Shown: piece after piece, positions 7,040-17,188 of the stretch | How positions within the stretch are numbered: position 1 is the stretch's first letter | Layout of the letters: each line of letters starts with the position of its first letter | Origin: Sphingomicrobium sp. | GTDB lineage: Bacteria > Pseudomonadota > Alphaproteobacteria > Sphingomonadales > Sphingomonadaceae | DNA: 64,000 bases | Direction of reading: 5' to 3' | Assembly: GCA_036563485.1 (NCBI GenBank) | Contig: DATCMI010000001.1 | Span: 1,489,501 to 1,553,500 of the forward strand | Program-made: the position numbers and the translations under genes | The notes under the pieces: model-generated | Told to the model about the DNA's origin: nothing | Database searches by the model: none | Seen by the model: the letters and a program-made list of their open reading frames with translations, nothing else

Positions 7040-7882
7040 TCAGCCTTGAACGAGGCTTGGCCGGCCGGACGCTGCAGCGAGCCAGTTGTACATGACTTCG
7101 GCAGTGTAGGCGCGAAACTGCCCCGGTTCGGCCCGAACGTTGACAGGACGGCCGAAGCAGGTCCTCGCATAGCCGATCATCACGTGGCGTGCTGCGGCTT
7201 CCTGAGCCGAGCCGGGCGGGGCCCTAAGCAGGCGCCCGGCTGTTCCAGGGCTGATCTGAAGCATGCAGCTGACCACATCAAAATACTTACGGTCGGCGGA
7301 TACGCTTTGCTGGCCGCGCCTTCGTTCGCGAGCGGCGAACCGGGCGCGTGTCGCCGGATCGAATCTCAGCCGACGCGCAAGCTCGACAGGATCGCCGAGG
7401 CGTTTGACCGTACGTTCGAATATGGCTCCCCGGTCGTAGATCGAGCGGCATATTTTCCCATTAGGGTGGAGCTGCGCGTTGCAGGCACCGAAATAGGGAG
7501 AGGTCGGCGGCGGCGACGGGTATCCAACGTAGCAAGCCTGGTTGCGCCTGATGAAATCATGAAGCGCTCGCTCGGCGATAAGGTCGGCTGGGCCGCGGTC
7601 CACAATGTCGCGGAGATCCTGCGGCCGCGGCGTGTCGGCGCATCGCATGAAAAGCTCGACGTCCGACGAAATCATCCTGGTGATGAGCCCAAACTCGGTG
7701 AGACCCTTTGATTTCACGGGCAGATCGGCCGGGTCGACGCGCCCGGTGACGACGATCGCATCTTCGTCGGGCGGTTCACCGGGCGGCGAGTTCGGCTGCG
7801 CTTGCTGCGCCGCCGACGTGGCAGGGCCAGAGAGGAGCGCGAATGCGATTAGCAGTTTTGCGGCTAACTCCCCGGAACGCAT
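7040..7882 (-). CDS. Exported hypothetical protein with sphingomonad 'IVVTG' motif
   Basis: This is 280 residues starting at the ATG at 7882, eight bases after a GGAGG site; an upstream start at 7909 is less likely. The first 25 residues (basic start, 'LLIAFALLSGPATSAAQQA') form a signal peptide, so the product should be periplasmic or outer-membrane associated. 'DAIVVTGR' near residue 45 is a motif common near the mature N-terminus of sphingomonad exported proteins. Five or so cysteines in the mature part could form disulfides. I do not recognise a domain or function. It is the first chromosomal gene to the right of the island boundary. Confidence 0.75.
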   Translation of the reverse strand: MRSGELAAKLLIAFALLSGPATSAAQQAQPNSPPGEPPDEDAIVVTGRVDPADLPVKSKGLTEFGLITRMISSDVELFMRCADTPRPQDLRDIVDRGPADLIAERALHDFIRRNQACYVGYPSPPPTSPYFGACNAQLHPNGKICRSIYDRGAIFERTVKRLGDPVELARRLRFDPATRARFAARERRRGQQSVSADRKYFDVVSCMLQISPGTAGRLLRAPPGSAQEAAARHVMIGYARTCFGRPVNVRAEPGQFRAYTAEVMYNWLAAASGRPSLVQG

Positions 7883-7975
7883 TTTCTTACCTCCAGGACA
7901 GCTCAGCACCGGTACAAGCTACTAAAGACTGTTCGGCTGTAAAGCGGGGCAGGAGGCCGCGCCCGCACCAAAGAA

Positions 7976-8003
7976 AAGGCCTCGCGATCACTCGCGAGGC
8001 CTT
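7976..8003 (-). terminator. Rho-independent terminator of pnp
   Basis: A perfect 12-bp stem (AAGGCCTCGCGA / TCGCGAGGCCTT) with a four-base loop lies 23 bp after the pnp stop. On the minus strand it is followed by TTTTCTTT. Confidence 0.88.
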
Positions 8004-8026
8004 CCTTAGATTCGACGACCAATCGA

Positions 8027-10399
8027 TCAGTCGTTGTCGTCACCGGTGAGGAACGCCGGCGCGAACTTCGGCTCGCCGCCTTCGTCCTGCCCGCCTTCTT
8101 CACGATCCCGGCGCGGACCGCGGTCACCGCGACCTTCGCCGCGCGGGCCACGGTCACGATCGCCGCCACGGCCGCCACCTTCACGGCGCGGGCCACGGCC
8201 GTCGCGGCGGCGGTCGCCGTCACGTCCGCCACGGTCGCCGCGATCGCCCCGCGGGCCACGGTCTCCGCCTTCACGCGGTTCGCGCGGCGGGCGGGTGTCC
8301 TCGAGCTCGGCACCGGTTTCCTGGTCGACGAGGCGCATCGACAGGCGGACCTTGCCGCGCTGGTCGACCTCGAGCAGCTTGACCTTGACCTCCTGGCCTT
8401 CGCTGAGGACGTCGCGGACGTTCTCGACGCGCTCGTTCTTGATCTCGGATACGTGAACCAGTCCGTCCTTGCCGGGCATGAAGGTCACGAACGCGCCGAA
8501 ATCGACGATGCTCGCCACCTTGCCGGTGTAGATGGTGCCGACTTCCGGCTCCTGGACGATGCCCTGGATCCACTTGCGGGCAGCTTCGATCTGATTGACG
8601 TCGGACGAGCTGATCTTGATCACGCCCTCATCGTCGATGTCGACCTTGGCACCGGTCTCCGCGACGATCTCGCGGATGACCTTGCCACCCGTGCCGATCA
8701 CTTCGCGGATCTTGTCCTTCGGGATCTGCATCGTTTCGATCCGCGGCGCGTGGGCCGAAAGCTCGCCACGCACTTCACCAAGGGCCTTGGCCATTTCGCC
8801 GAGGATGTGCGCGCGGCCATCCTTCGCCTGGGCAAGGGCGACCTTCATGATCTCCTCGGTGATGCCCGCGACCTTGATGTCCATCTGCAGCGCAGTGATG
8901 CCTTCGGACGTGCCGGCGACCTTGAAGTCCATGTCGCCGAGGTGATCCTCGTCGCCCAGGATGTCGCTGATGACGGCGAAGTCGGTGCCTTCCAGGATCA
9001 GACCCATAGCGATGCCCGCGACCGGACGCTTCAGCGGAACGCCGGCGTCCATCATGGCCAGCGAACCGCCGCAGACCGTCGCCATCGACGAGGAGCCGTT
9101 GCTCTCCGTAATATCCGACAGAACGCGGATCGTGTACGGGAACTCCTCGTTCGACGGCAGCATCGGACGAAGCGCGCGCCATGCGAGCTTGCCGTGGCCG
9201 ACTTCACGACGCCCCGGCGCGCCGAAGCGGCCGACTTCGCCGACCGAGTAGGGCGGGAAGTTATAGTGGAGCATGAAGCGCTGGTAGGAGAGACCCTCCA
9301 GACCGTCGATCATCTGCTCTGCGTCCTTGGTACCAAGCGTTGTCGTGACGATCGCCTGGGTCTCACCACGCGTGAACAGCGCCGAACCATGGGTGCGCGG
9401 AAGGAAGCCGACCATGGCCTCGATCGGACGAACCGTCTTCGTGTCGCGCCCGTCGATGCGGCGGCCTTCCTTGAGGATGGCCGTGCGGACGATTTCCGCT
9501 TCCAGCTTCTTGCCGAGCTTGGTCGCCTTCAGCGCGGTCGCCGGATCGGCATCCGCATAGGCTTCCTTGAACGGGGTCTTGGCGGCGGCGATGGCCGCAA
9601 CGCGCTCGGCCTTGCCGACCAGCTTGTAGGCTTCTTCCAGGCCGCTTCCGGCGAGATCGCGAAGCTTCGACAGGATCGTCTGGCTGTCCTCGTCGGCCGG
9701 AAGCTCCCAAGGCTCCTTGGCGGCCTTTTCGGCCAGGCTGATGATGGCCTGGCAGACCTTCTGCGACGCTTCGTGGCCGAACATGACGGCCTTCAGCATC
9801 TGGTCCTCGGAAAGCTCCTTGGCTTCCGATTCGACCATCATCACGGCGCCGGGCGTTCCGGCGACGACAAGATCAAGATCGCTGTCGTTGAGGTCCGTGT
9901 TGCTCGGGTTGAGGATGTACTCGCCATCCTTGAAGCCGACGCGGGCAGCGCCGATCGGACCCATGAACGGCACGCCCGAGATCGTGAGTGCTGCGGATGC
10001 GGCGATCATCGCCACGATGTCGGGCTCGTTCTCGCCGTCGTAGGAGAGGACCTGCGCGATCACCAGGACTTCATTGTAGAAGCCTTCGGGGAACAGCGGG
10101 CGGATCGGACGGTCGATCAGGCGGCTGGTCAGCGTTTCCTTTTCGGTCGCGCCGCGCTCACGCTTGAAGAAGCCGCCGGGAATGCGGCCGGCAGCGGAGA
10201 ATTTTTCCTGGTAGTGGACGGTCAGCGGGAAGAAGTCCTGGCCCGGCTTCACCGACTTGGCGGCCGTCACGGCGCAGAGGACAACGGTTTCGCCAAGGGT
10301 CGCGAGAACCGCGCCGTCGGCCTGGCGGGCAACGCGGCCCGTTTCGAGCTTGAGGGTCTTGCCGCCAAGATCGATTTCTACAGTCTTGATATCGAACAT
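8027..10399 (-). CDS. pnp: Polyribonucleotide nucleotidyltransferase with long arginine/glycine-rich tail
   Basis: This is 790 residues. PNPase degrades RNA 3' to 5' with phosphate and takes part in the RNA degradosome. Two RNase PH-like domains are followed by a KH domain (containing '[12 protein letters not shown]') and an S1 domain ('[18 protein letters not shown]'). After S1 come about 80 residues rich in RGD, RGG and GDR repeats and a short end '[14 protein letters not shown]'. The ATG at 10399 follows GAAGGA; the frame upstream of it to 10453 has no such signal. It is separated from rpsO by a hairpin, as in many bacteria. The disordered RG-rich tail is the unusual part. Confidence 0.98.
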   Translation of the reverse strand: MFDIKTVEIDLGGKTLKLETGRVARQADGAVLATLGETVVLCAVTAAKSVKPGQDFFPLTVHYQEKFSAAGRIPGGFFKRERGATEKETLTSRLIDRPIRPLFPEGFYNEVLVIAQVLSYDGENEPDIVAMIAASAALTISGVPFMGPIGAARVGFKDGEYILNPSNTDLNDSDLDLVVAGTPGAVMMVESEAKELSEDQMLKAVMFGHEASQKVCQAIISLAEKAAKEPWELPADEDSQTILSKLRDLAGSGLEEAYKLVGKAERVAAIAAAKTPFKEAYADADPATALKATKLGKKLEAEIVRTAILKEGRRIDGRDTKTVRPIEAMVGFLPRTHGSALFTRGETQAIVTTTLGTKDAEQMIDGLEGLSYQRFMLHYNFPPYSVGEVGRFGAPGRREVGHGKLAWRALRPMLPSNEEFPYTIRVLSDITESNGSSSMATVCGGSLAMMDAGVPLKRPVAGIAMGLILEGTDFAVISDILGDEDHLGDMDFKVAGTSEGITALQMDIKVAGITEEIMKVALAQAKDGRAHILGEMAKALGEVRGELSAHAPRIETMQIPKDKIREVIGTGGKVIREIVAETGAKVDIDDEGVIKISSSDVNQIEAARKWIQGIVQEPEVGTIYTGKVASIVDFGAFVTFMPGKDGLVHVSEIKNERVENVRDVLSEGQEVKVKLLEVDQRGKVRLSMRLVDQETGAELEDTRPPREPREGGDRGPRGDRGDRGGRDGDRRRDGRGPRREGGGRGGDRDRGPRGEGRGDRGPRRDREEGGQDEGGEPKFAPAFLTGDDND

Positions 10400-10529
10400 T
10401 TGATTTCCTTCACCCCGTGGCCGGATGCCGCGGGGACAGCATTGGACGGACAATCCGGTCCGTCAGCGGGTCGGGGCCAGTTGAGCCCCCAAGGCCTTAC
10501 CGCCGAATTGCGGTCGGCCCCGATATGCA

Positions 10530-10553
10530 AAGGGCGCCCGAGCGGGCGCCCTT
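10530..10553 (-). terminator. Hairpin between rpsO and pnp (terminator or processing site)
   Basis: A perfect 11-bp stem, AAGGGCGCCCG / CGGGCGCCCTT, with a two-base loop sits five bases after the rpsO stop. The T tract after it is short (three T), so partial termination or an RNase III-type processing site for the rpsO-pnp transcript is likely. Confidence 0.65.
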
Positions 10554-10557
10554 CGAG

Positions 10558-10827
10558 TTACTTGCGAAGGCCGAGCTTCGCGATGAGATCGGTGTAGCGC
10601 TGTTCGTCATTGCGGCGAAGATAATCGAGCAGCGAGCGGCGCTGGTTGACCAGCATCAGCAGACCGCGGCGCGAGTGATTGTCCTTCGCGTGAGTCTTGA
10701 AGTGCTCGGTCAGGTTGAGAATTCGTTCGGTGAGGATCGCGACCTGGACTTCCGGCGAGCCGGTGTCGCCCTTGCCACGGCCATGTTCCTTGATGAGCGC
10801 TTCCTTGCGCTCCGCAGTGATAGACAT
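10558..10827 (-). CDS. rpsO: 30S ribosomal protein S15
   Basis: This is 89 residues, the normal length of S15, with the conserved '[16 protein letters not shown]' N-terminal part, 'DNHSRRGLL' and '[10 protein letters not shown]'. S15 binds the central domain of 16S rRNA early in small-subunit assembly. It starts six bases after the truB stop and is followed by a hairpin and pnp, the usual truB-rpsO-pnp order. Confidence 0.98.
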   Translation of the reverse strand: MSITAERKEALIKEHGRGKGDTGSPEVQVAILTERILNLTEHFKTHAKDNHSRRGLLMLVNQRRSLLDYLRRNDEQRYTDLIAKLGLRK

Positions 10828-10833
10828 TCGTTT

Positions 10834-11733
10834 TTACTCCGCGACATCGAGTAGATTGAAGCCCCTGACGACCTTGAGGCCGTCGGCCGTTGCTTCGACC
10901 AGCGCGACGGGCACTTGGCCCGATGTCGCCAGTTGAAGCCCCGGCGTTGCGGGGAACCCGAACAGAATCTGACCATGACGGAGCAGACGGGCCTGATCGG
11001 GGGTGACGGGGAGGGCCGGGATGTCGTCCAGCGCCGTTTGTAGCGGCAGTACCGTCCTCGTCAGTGCGCGCGCCTTAGCGGCTTCCTCCAGAAAGTCCAG
11101 CGAAATGGCCTGTTCGATAGCGAACGGGCCCGCGCGCGTACGACGGAGGTAGGAGACGTGGCCGACGGTGCCAAGCGCATGTGCGATGTCCCGTGCAAGG
11201 GACCGGATGTAGGTGCCCTTGGACACGGTGGCGGAGAGGGTAAGGCTGTCGTGCGTGCTCGCGAATGGCCGCAGTTCGCTAATGACGACACGGCGCCGCT
11301 TCATCTCGACCTGTTCGCCGGCACGAGCCCGGGCATAGGCGGGCTTGCCGTCGATCTTGAGGGCCGAATAAGCGGGCGGAAGCTGGTCGAGCTCGCCGGT
11401 GAAGCGCGGCAAGATCGTGGCGATCTCCTCCAGGCTGGGGCGAACGTCGCTGGTGGCGACGACTTCGCCTTCGGCGTCGAGCGTGTCGGTCTCCTCGCCG
11501 AACAGAATGGTGAACTCATAGGTTTTCGTCGCGTCGAGCATCCGGCCGGCGACCTTGGTCGCCTCGCCGAGCGCAATCGGGAGGACGCCGCTGGCCAATG
11601 GGTCGAGCGTGCCGCCATGGCCGACCTTGGTCTTCGGCTCACCGGCCTGGCGAAGGATGCGCTTCACCGCGCTCACCGCCGTCGTCGACCCGAGTCCGAG
11701 CGGCTTGTCGACGATGATCCAGCCGTGGATCAA
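10834..11733 (-). CDS. truB: tRNA pseudouridine-55 synthase
   Basis: This is 299 residues from a TTG at 11733 that overlaps the tdk stop (TTGA), giving the N-terminus LIHGWIIVDKP. The frame extends to 11802, but that part lies inside tdk. The catalytic motif 'GGTLDPLASGVLP' carries the nucleophilic aspartate, and 'KGTYIRSLARD' is also conserved. TruB makes pseudouridine 55 in the T loop of tRNAs. It is translationally coupled to tdk and is followed directly by rpsO. Confidence 0.96.
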   Translation of the reverse strand: MIHGWIIVDKPLGLGSTTAVSAVKRILRQAGEPKTKVGHGGTLDPLASGVLPIALGEATKVAGRMLDATKTYEFTILFGEETDTLDAEGEVVATSDVRPSLEEIATILPRFTGELDQLPPAYSALKIDGKPAYARARAGEQVEMKRRRVVISELRPFASTHDSLTLSATVSKGTYIRSLARDIAHALGTVGHVSYLRRTRAGPFAIEQAISLDFLEEAAKARALTRTVLPLQTALDDIPALPVTPDQARLLRHGQILFGFPATPGLQLATSGQVPVALVEATADGLKVVRGFNLLDVAE

Positions 11734-12344
11734 CGGGGAATGTCGAGGCTGAGCTGGCGCGCTTCGCCTTCGCGCAGCCGCTCGAAGAAGTGACGGCGGC
11801 ACAGCGCGATATAGCGGTCATTGCCGCCGATCTCCGTCTGGGCTCCGGCGGCAACCGCATGGCCTTCGGCATCGACGCGCAGGTTCATCGTCGCCTTGCG
11901 TCCGCAATCGCAGACCGCCTTCAGCTCGATCAGTGCGTCGGCAAGCGCAAGCAAGGCGGCGCTGCCTTCAAACAGGCTCGCCTGGAAGTCGGTGCGCAGG
12001 CCGTAGCAAAGCACCGGGATGTTGAGCTCGTCGCTGACCCGGCACAGCTGGAGGACGTGCTCGCGGGTCAGGAACTGCGCTTCGTCGACCAGGATGCAGT
12101 GAAGCTTCCGCTTCTTCAGCTCGTCCGTAGTCGCCGCGAACAGGTCGATCTCTGGCGAGTAAGTGTGCGCCGGCGCGGACAGTGCGATGCGCGACCCGAT
12201 GGTGCCGGTGCCGGCGCGGTCGTCATGCGCCGCGGTCCACAGCATGGTTTCCATGCCGCGCTCGCGATAGTTGAAGTCGGCCTGGAGCAGGGTCGTCGAT
12301 TTGCCCGCGTTCATCGCCGCATAATAGAAATAGAGCTTGGCCAC
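11730..12344 (-). CDS. tdk: Thymidine kinase
   Basis: This is 204 residues of the bacterial type II thymidine kinase. The P-loop 'YAAMNAGKSTTLLQ' lies at about 8-21, 'VDEAQFL' is the Walker B/lasso region, and cysteine pairs (CDCG and a later CRRH) form the zinc-binding lid region. The enzyme phosphorylates thymidine for salvage. It overlaps truB by four bases and so has become the first gene of the truB-rpsO-pnp unit; in many relatives rbfA stands there instead. Confidence 0.96.
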   Translation of the reverse strand: MAKLYFYYAAMNAGKSTTLLQADFNYRERGMETMLWTAAHDDRAGTGTIGSRIALSAPAHTYSPEIDLFAATTDELKKRKLHCILVDEAQFLTREHVLQLCRVSDELNIPVLCYGLRTDFQASLFEGSAALLALADALIELKAVCDCGRKATMNLRVDAEGHAVAAGAQTEIGGNDRYIALCRRHFFERLREGEARQLSLDIPR

Positions 12345-12445
12345 GACGGCGGCTTAGCGCGCAGCGGAGCGGCCCGCCAATAGAGGCGCGACAGCGCGGG
12401 CGCGATCGGTTAGTCTCTCCCCATCGTCGGCCGCGTGATCCCTGC

Positions 12446-13771
12446 ATGAGACATTGGTTCAAGGACAGCAGCCTGCAATCGCTGCTGAAGAACAGCAGCT
12501 ATCTCGCGATCTCGCGCATCGCAGCGGGCCTTGGCGGCGTCGCTACGCTCGGTTTTGCCGGTCGCGCCTTGGGCCCGGTGCTGTTCGGCGTGCTGATCCT
12601 GATCCACAGCTATGCGCAGCTTGCGAACGGGCTTGCCAAGTTCCAGTCGTGGCAGTTGGTCATCCGCTACGGCTCGCCGGCGCTTGCAAGCGGTGACCGC
12701 GCAACCTTCCAGCAGGCGACCGGCTTCGCGCTCGCGCTCGACCTCGCCAGCGGCTTCGGCGGCATGGTCATCGCGATGGCGCTGCTTCCATTCATCGGCA
12801 CCTGGTTCAAGATCCCGCCCGAGTACATCGGCTATGCGGTGCTCTACTGCCTGATCGTTCCAGCGATGGCGGCCGCTGCACCGGTGGGCGTGCTGCGCGC
12901 GGTCGACCGCTTCGACCTGATCGGCTGGCAAGGGACGGTGACGCCGATCGTCCGCGTCGTTCTCGTCGCGGCGGCGTGGGCGACGGACGCGCCGTTCGCC
13001 GCTTATCTGGCGGCATGGTTCATCAGTACGATGGCCGGCGAACTCTACATGTGGATCATCGCCTGGCGCGAAATGCGGCGTCGCGAGCTGTTGGCCGGAA
13101 TGAAGATGACGCTGCGGCCTCGCGAGCTCCCCGGTGCGTGGCGGTTCGCCGTGAACGTCAATCTCGCCACATCGATGAACGCGGCGCGCGGGCCGCTCAG
13201 CCAGCTGCTGGTCGGCGTCATCCTCGGCCCCGCCGCGACCGGCCTGTACCGCATCGCCAAGACGCTCGCCGAAGCGATCGAGAAGCCCGCCGACCTGCTC
13301 AACAAGGCCTTCTACCCAGAGGTGATGCGGCTGGACCTTGCGACCAAGCGCCCATGGAAGCTGATGATGCGCGGCGCGGCCTTGTCAGCGATGGTCGGCG
13401 CCCTCGTGTGCCTGTTGATCGTGGTTGCCGGAAAGCCGCTGATCACGGCGATCTTCGGAGCAAAATATGTCGGCAGCTACGCGCCGACGATCATCATGCT
13501 CGTCGGCACGTTCCTTGGCGTCATCACGTTCCCGGTGACGCCGATGCTCTATGCCATGCACAAGACCGGCGCGCCGGTGATTGCAAAACTGGTCGGCATC
13601 GGCATTTCGCTGATCGCGCTTTACCCGCTGTGCGTCCGTTTCGGGCTGACCGGTGCGGCCATATCCTATGTGCTCGGGTCTTTGATTTCGATCGGGATGA
13701 CCGTGGCCGTCCTCTACCGCGCTTATCGCGGCCTTCACCCGGTCAGACCGGCCATTCGTCCCGCAGAATAG
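12446..13771 (+). CDS. Polysaccharide/oligosaccharide flippase (Wzx-like, MOP superfamily)
   Basis: This is 441 residues with about 12 hydrophobic segments spread along the chain, beginning near residue 20 and ending in 'AISYVLGSLISIGMTVAVLY'. The N-terminal 'NSSYLAISRIAAGLGGVATLGFAGRAL' resembles Wzx/RfbX exporters that flip lipid-linked glycans across the inner membrane. No glycosyltransferase genes lie beside it, so the substrate is unknown. It is divergent from tdk and its end overlaps the end of the GNAT gene by 29 bases on the opposite strand. It interrupts the usual rbfA-truB neighbourhood. Confidence 0.85.
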   Translation: MRHWFKDSSLQSLLKNSSYLAISRIAAGLGGVATLGFAGRALGPVLFGVLILIHSYAQLANGLAKFQSWQLVIRYGSPALASGDRATFQQATGFALALDLASGFGGMVIAMALLPFIGTWFKIPPEYIGYAVLYCLIVPAMAAAAPVGVLRAVDRFDLIGWQGTVTPIVRVVLVAAAWATDAPFAAYLAAWFISTMAGELYMWIIAWREMRRRELLAGMKMTLRPRELPGAWRFAVNVNLATSMNAARGPLSQLLVGVILGPAATGLYRIAKTLAEAIEKPADLLNKAFYPEVMRLDLATKRPWKLMMRGAALSAMVGALVCLLIVVAGKPLITAIFGAKYVGSYAPTIIMLVGTFLGVITFPVTPMLYAMHKTGAPVIAKLVGIGISLIALYPLCVRFGLTGAAISYVLGSLISIGMTVAVLYRAYRGLHPVRPAIRPAE

Positions 13772-14285
13772 CGAACAGCACCGTGTCGCGGACGTGGCCG
13801 GTCCAGGTGATCCGGTCGGCGCGAAGCACGCCTTCGCGCACGGCGCCGAGCTTCTTCATCGCCGCCTGGCTGCGGCCATTGCGAATGTCGACCCGAAACT
13901 CGACCCGGCGGATGCCGCAGGCGAAGGCACGCTCCAGCATCATGTCCTTGACGCGCCGGTTGAACCCGGAGCCGCGCAGGTGCGGGCGGTAGTAGGTGCC
14001 GCCGATTTCCAGCACCTGCCGGCCCTCGTCGATGCCGATCAAGCTCGACATCCCTGCAAATTCCTCGCCGTCGAACAGCACGAAGGTGCGGTTGCGCGGA
14101 TTGCCTGCGAACCGGTCTATGGTGGTGTCAAAGTCTTCCGGGCCGAAGTTGGTCGAATAGATGCGCCAGATGTCCCGGTCCTCGGCGCATGCCGACTTCA
14201 GCGCTTCGCGATGATCTTCACTGAACAATTCGGCGCTGCACGCGTCACCCCGCATCGGTGCGGCGAGCCGTTCGAAATCGATCAT
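13743..14285 (-). CDS. GNAT-family N-acetyltransferase (RimJ/RimL-like)
   Basis: This is 180 residues. The acetyl-CoA fold is seen in '[21 protein letters not shown]' followed by '[23 protein letters not shown]', the motif A/B pattern of RimJ/RimL-type acetyltransferases. The substrate is unknown; a protein N-terminus or a small amine are both possible. The start overlaps the rbfA stop by four bases (ATGA), so it is the last gene of the rimP-nusA-infB-rbfA transcript. Confidence 0.85.
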   Translation of the reverse strand: MIDFERLAAPMRGDACSAELFSEDHREALKSACAEDRDIWRIYSTNFGPEDFDTTIDRFAGNPRNRTFVLFDGEEFAGMSSLIGIDEGRQVLEIGGTYYRPHLRGSGFNRRVKDMMLERAFACGIRRVEFRVDIRNGRSQAAMKKLGAVREGVLRADRITWTGHVRDTVLFAILRDEWPV

Positions 14286-14674
14286 TCCTCGTCAAGATCC
14301 TGGGCGACATGCTCCGATCGCAGGAGGCGATCGATGTGCGTGCCCTCGTCGAAGCTTTCGTCGGCGATGAATTTCAGCTTCGCGGCATATTTCATTCGCA
14401 CCCGGTGCGCGACTTCGCGCTGCAGGAAGGCCGTGTTCTGGCGGAGCGCCTTGAGCACCGCTTCCTCGTCCTGACCGAGCAAAGGCTTCACGAACACCGT
14501 CGCGTGGCGGAGGTCCGGGGACATCCGCACTTCGGTGACGCTGACCAGGTGCGATTGAAGCACCGGATCATGAACGTCACCGCGCTGCAGCAGTTCGCTC
14601 AGCACGTGGCGCACCTGCTCGCCGACGCGAAGCAGGCGGACCGACCGGCCCTCGGCAGTTTCGTTGCGGCGCAT
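14282..14674 (-). CDS. rbfA: 30S ribosome-binding factor A
   Basis: This is 130 residues with the KH-like RbfA fold: '[18 protein letters not shown]' at the N-terminus, '[19 protein letters not shown]' in the middle and '[19 protein letters not shown]' near the end. RbfA helps late 16S rRNA maturation of the 30S subunit. It starts three bases after the infB stop, the standard position. Confidence 0.97.
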   Translation of the reverse strand: MRRNETAEGRSVRLLRVGEQVRHVLSELLQRGDVHDPVLQSHLVSVTEVRMSPDLRHATVFVKPLLGQDEEAVLKALRQNTAFLQREVAHRVRMKYAAKLKFIADESFDEGTHIDRLLRSEHVAQDLDEE

Positions 14675-14677
14675 GGG

Positions 14678-17188
14678 CTAGAGCGTCCGCGCGCGCTCCT
14701 CGACCTCGAAGACTTCGAGGCTGTCGCCGGCCTTGATGTCGTTCGTGTCGGCGAGGAGCACACCGCATTCGAGGCCGGCGACCACTTGGGGCACGTCGTC
14801 CTTGAAGCGGCGCAGCGAGCTGATCGTGGTCTTCGACACGATGACGTCCTCGCGGGTAAGGCGGGCGTTGAGGCCCTTCCGGATGATGCCTTCGAGGACC
14901 AGCAGGCCCGCGGCCTTGTCGCGCTTGCCGGCCGGGAAGACTTCCTGGACGCGGGCACGGCCGACGACCGTCTCGATGATCTCCGGACCCAGCTCGCCCG
15001 CCATCGCACCCTTGGCCCAATCGGTCAGGTGGTAGATGACGTCGTAGTAGCGGAACTCCACCTTGTTCCGCTGCGCGACCTCGCGCGCCTTCGCGTTCGG
15101 GCGGACGTTAAAGCCGATGATCGGTGCGCCGGTGGCGCTCGCCAGCGTGACGTCGCTTTCGGTGATCGCGCCGACGCCGGACTGCAGCACGCGCACCTTG
15201 ATCTCGTCCGTCGAGAGGCGGTTGAGCGCATGGACGATCGCTTCGACCGAACCCTGCACGTCGGCCTTGATGACCAGCGGGAACTCGATGGTCGTCGAGG
15301 CATGGTTGGCGAACATGTTCTCAACGCTGACCGGAGCGGAGGTGGTGCGGCGCTTGTCGAGCACGCCCTGGCGGTAGGCGGCGACTTCGCGGGCGCGGGC
15401 TTCGTTTTCCACGACGGTGAACGGGTCGCCGGCGGACGGCACGGCGGACAGGCCGAGCACTTCGACCGGGGCGGACGGGCGCGCTTCCTTCACCTGCTTG
15501 CCCTTGTCATCGACCAGCGCGCGGACCTTGCCGCTTGCGGCACCGGCGACGAACACGTCGCCGACGCGCAGCGTGCCGCGCTGCACGAGCACGGTCGCTA
15601 GCGGACCACGACCCTTGTCGAGCTTGGCTTCGATGACGGTCGCTTCGGCAGCGCGATCCGGATTGGCCTTGAGCTCGAGAAGCTCGGCCTGGAGCTGGAT
15701 CGCGTCCAGAAGCTTGTCGAGGTTCGTCTTCTTGAGCGCCGAGACTTCGACGTCCTGCACGTCGCCGCCCAGATCCTCGACGATGATCTCGTGCTGCAGC
15801 AGCTCTTCGCGGACGCGCTGCGGCTTCGCTTCCGGCTTGTCGATCTTGTTGATCGCCACGATCATCGGCACGCCGGCCGCCTTGGTGTGGTTGATCGCTT
15901 CGACGGTCTGCGGGCGCAGGCCATCATCCGCCGCCACCACCAGGATGACGATATCCGTGACGTTGGCGCCGCGGGCACGCATTTCCGAGAAGGCTTCGTG
16001 ACCCGGCGTATCGAGGAAGGTGATCTTCGACTTATCGGGCAGTGCCACCTGATAGGCGCCGATATGCTGGGTGATGCCGCCTGCTTCGCCAGCCTGAATG
16101 TTGGCGCCGCGGATCGCGTCGAGCAGCGACGTCTTGCCGTGATCGACGTGGCCCATGATTGTGACGACCGGCGGACGCGGCTGGAGCGTCTCGGGCGCAT
16201 CGACGTCCTCGGACGTGTCGATGTCGACGTCGCTTTCGCTGACGCGCTTGATGTTGTGCCCGAACTCGGTGACCAGAAGCTCGGCCGTGTCCTGGTCGAT
16301 GGTCTGAGTAAGCGTAACCGGGCTGCCCATCTTGAACAGCGCTTTGACGAGGTCGGCACCGCGCTCGGCCATGCGGTTGGCGAGCTCCTGGACGGTGATG
16401 GCTTCCGGCACGACGACGTCGCGGACCTGCTTTTGGGCAGGGCCGGTCTCCATGTGGTGGCGCTTTTCCTTTTCGCGGGCGCGGCGAAGCGCGGCCAGCG
16501 AACGGGCGCGGCTGTCGTCCTCGCCGGAAAGGGCGCGGGTGACGGTCAGCTTGCCGCGCTGGCGCTGGTCGTCCCCACGGCCACGGCTCGGGCGCGCAGG
16601 TTCGGGACGCTTGGGCGCCGGGGCGGACGCCGGGCGGCGGAAGCCGGCGGTGCGGTCTTCCTCGCGCGCGGCAGGCGCAGCCGCTTCAGCCGGCGCCTCG
16701 GCGGCGCGCTTGGCTTCTTCCTCGGCCTGCCGGCGGGCTTCTTCGGCAGCCGCTTCCTCGGCCTTGCGATTGTCTTCGGCGCGGCGGCGCTCGTCCTCGC
16801 TCTGCTCGGTGCGCGCCCGCTCCTCGCGGCGGCGGGCTTCCTCGAGCGAGGCAAGGCGGGCTTCCTCGGCTTCGCGAAGGAGCTTGGCCTGCATCTCCTT
16901 GCGCGCGGCAATGTCGTCCTGGGGCGACGTGCGGCGCGGCGGGGGCGCAGCAGGGGCGGCAGGCTTCGGTGCCGGCTGGGGCGCCTCGGCGACCGGTTCC
17001 GGCTTCGGCGCCTCGGCGGGCGCAGCTTCGCCCGGCTTGCCGAGGATGCGCCGCTTCTTGACCTCGACCACGACCGTGTTCGAGCGTCCGTGACTGAAGC
17101 TCTGCTTCACCTTGCCAGTCTCGACCGTGCGCTTGAGGCCCAGCGGCGGCCGGGTGCCAAGCTTCGGTTTATCGGTCTGGTCTGCCAT
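14678..17188 (-). CDS. infB: Translation initiation factor IF-2
   Basis: This is 836 residues. The N-terminus has a short conserved segment ('FSHGRSNTVVVEVKKRR') and then a long alanine/glutamate/arginine-rich linker with coiled-coil character (roughly 70-250). The GTPase domain begins near residue 335 with 'GHVDHGKTSLLD', then DTPGHEAF and NKID. IF-2 brings fMet-tRNA to the 30S P site and promotes subunit joining. It lies between ylxR and rbfA in the nusA operon. Length and linker are normal for alphaproteobacteria. Confidence 0.99.
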   Translation of the reverse strand: MADQTDKPKLGTRPPLGLKRTVETGKVKQSFSHGRSNTVVVEVKKRRILGKPGEAAPAEAPKPEPVAEAPQPAPKPAAPAAPPPRRTSPQDDIAARKEMQAKLLREAEEARLASLEEARRREERARTEQSEDERRRAEDNRKAEEAAAEEARRQAEEEAKRAAEAPAEAAAPAAREEDRTAGFRRPASAPAPKRPEPARPSRGRGDDQRQRGKLTVTRALSGEDDSRARSLAALRRAREKEKRHHMETGPAQKQVRDVVVPEAITVQELANRMAERGADLVKALFKMGSPVTLTQTIDQDTAELLVTEFGHNIKRVSESDVDIDTSEDVDAPETLQPRPPVVTIMGHVDHGKTSLLDAIRGANIQAGEAGGITQHIGAYQVALPDKSKITFLDTPGHEAFSEMRARGANVTDIVILVVAADDGLRPQTVEAINHTKAAGVPMIVAINKIDKPEAKPQRVREELLQHEIIVEDLGGDVQDVEVSALKKTNLDKLLDAIQLQAELLELKANPDRAAEATVIEAKLDKGRGPLATVLVQRGTLRVGDVFVAGAASGKVRALVDDKGKQVKEARPSAPVEVLGLSAVPSAGDPFTVVENEARAREVAAYRQGVLDKRRTTSAPVSVENMFANHASTTIEFPLVIKADVQGSVEAIVHALNRLSTDEIKVRVLQSGVGAITESDVTLASATGAPIIGFNVRPNAKAREVAQRNKVEFRYYDVIYHLTDWAKGAMAGELGPEIIETVVGRARVQEVFPAGKRDKAAGLLVLEGIIRKGLNARLTREDVIVSKTTISSLRRFKDDVPQVVAGLECGVLLADTNDIKAGDSLEVFEVEERARTL

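Noticed and set aside
6980-7711. Plus-strand 243-residue frame opposite the exported protein
   Set aside because: It has no signal or domain; the minus strand has a ribosome site and signal peptide.
8453-10597. 714-residue open frame antisense to pnp
   Set aside because: A shadow of GC-rich codon bias; the opposite frame is an intact PNPase and this one has no family features.
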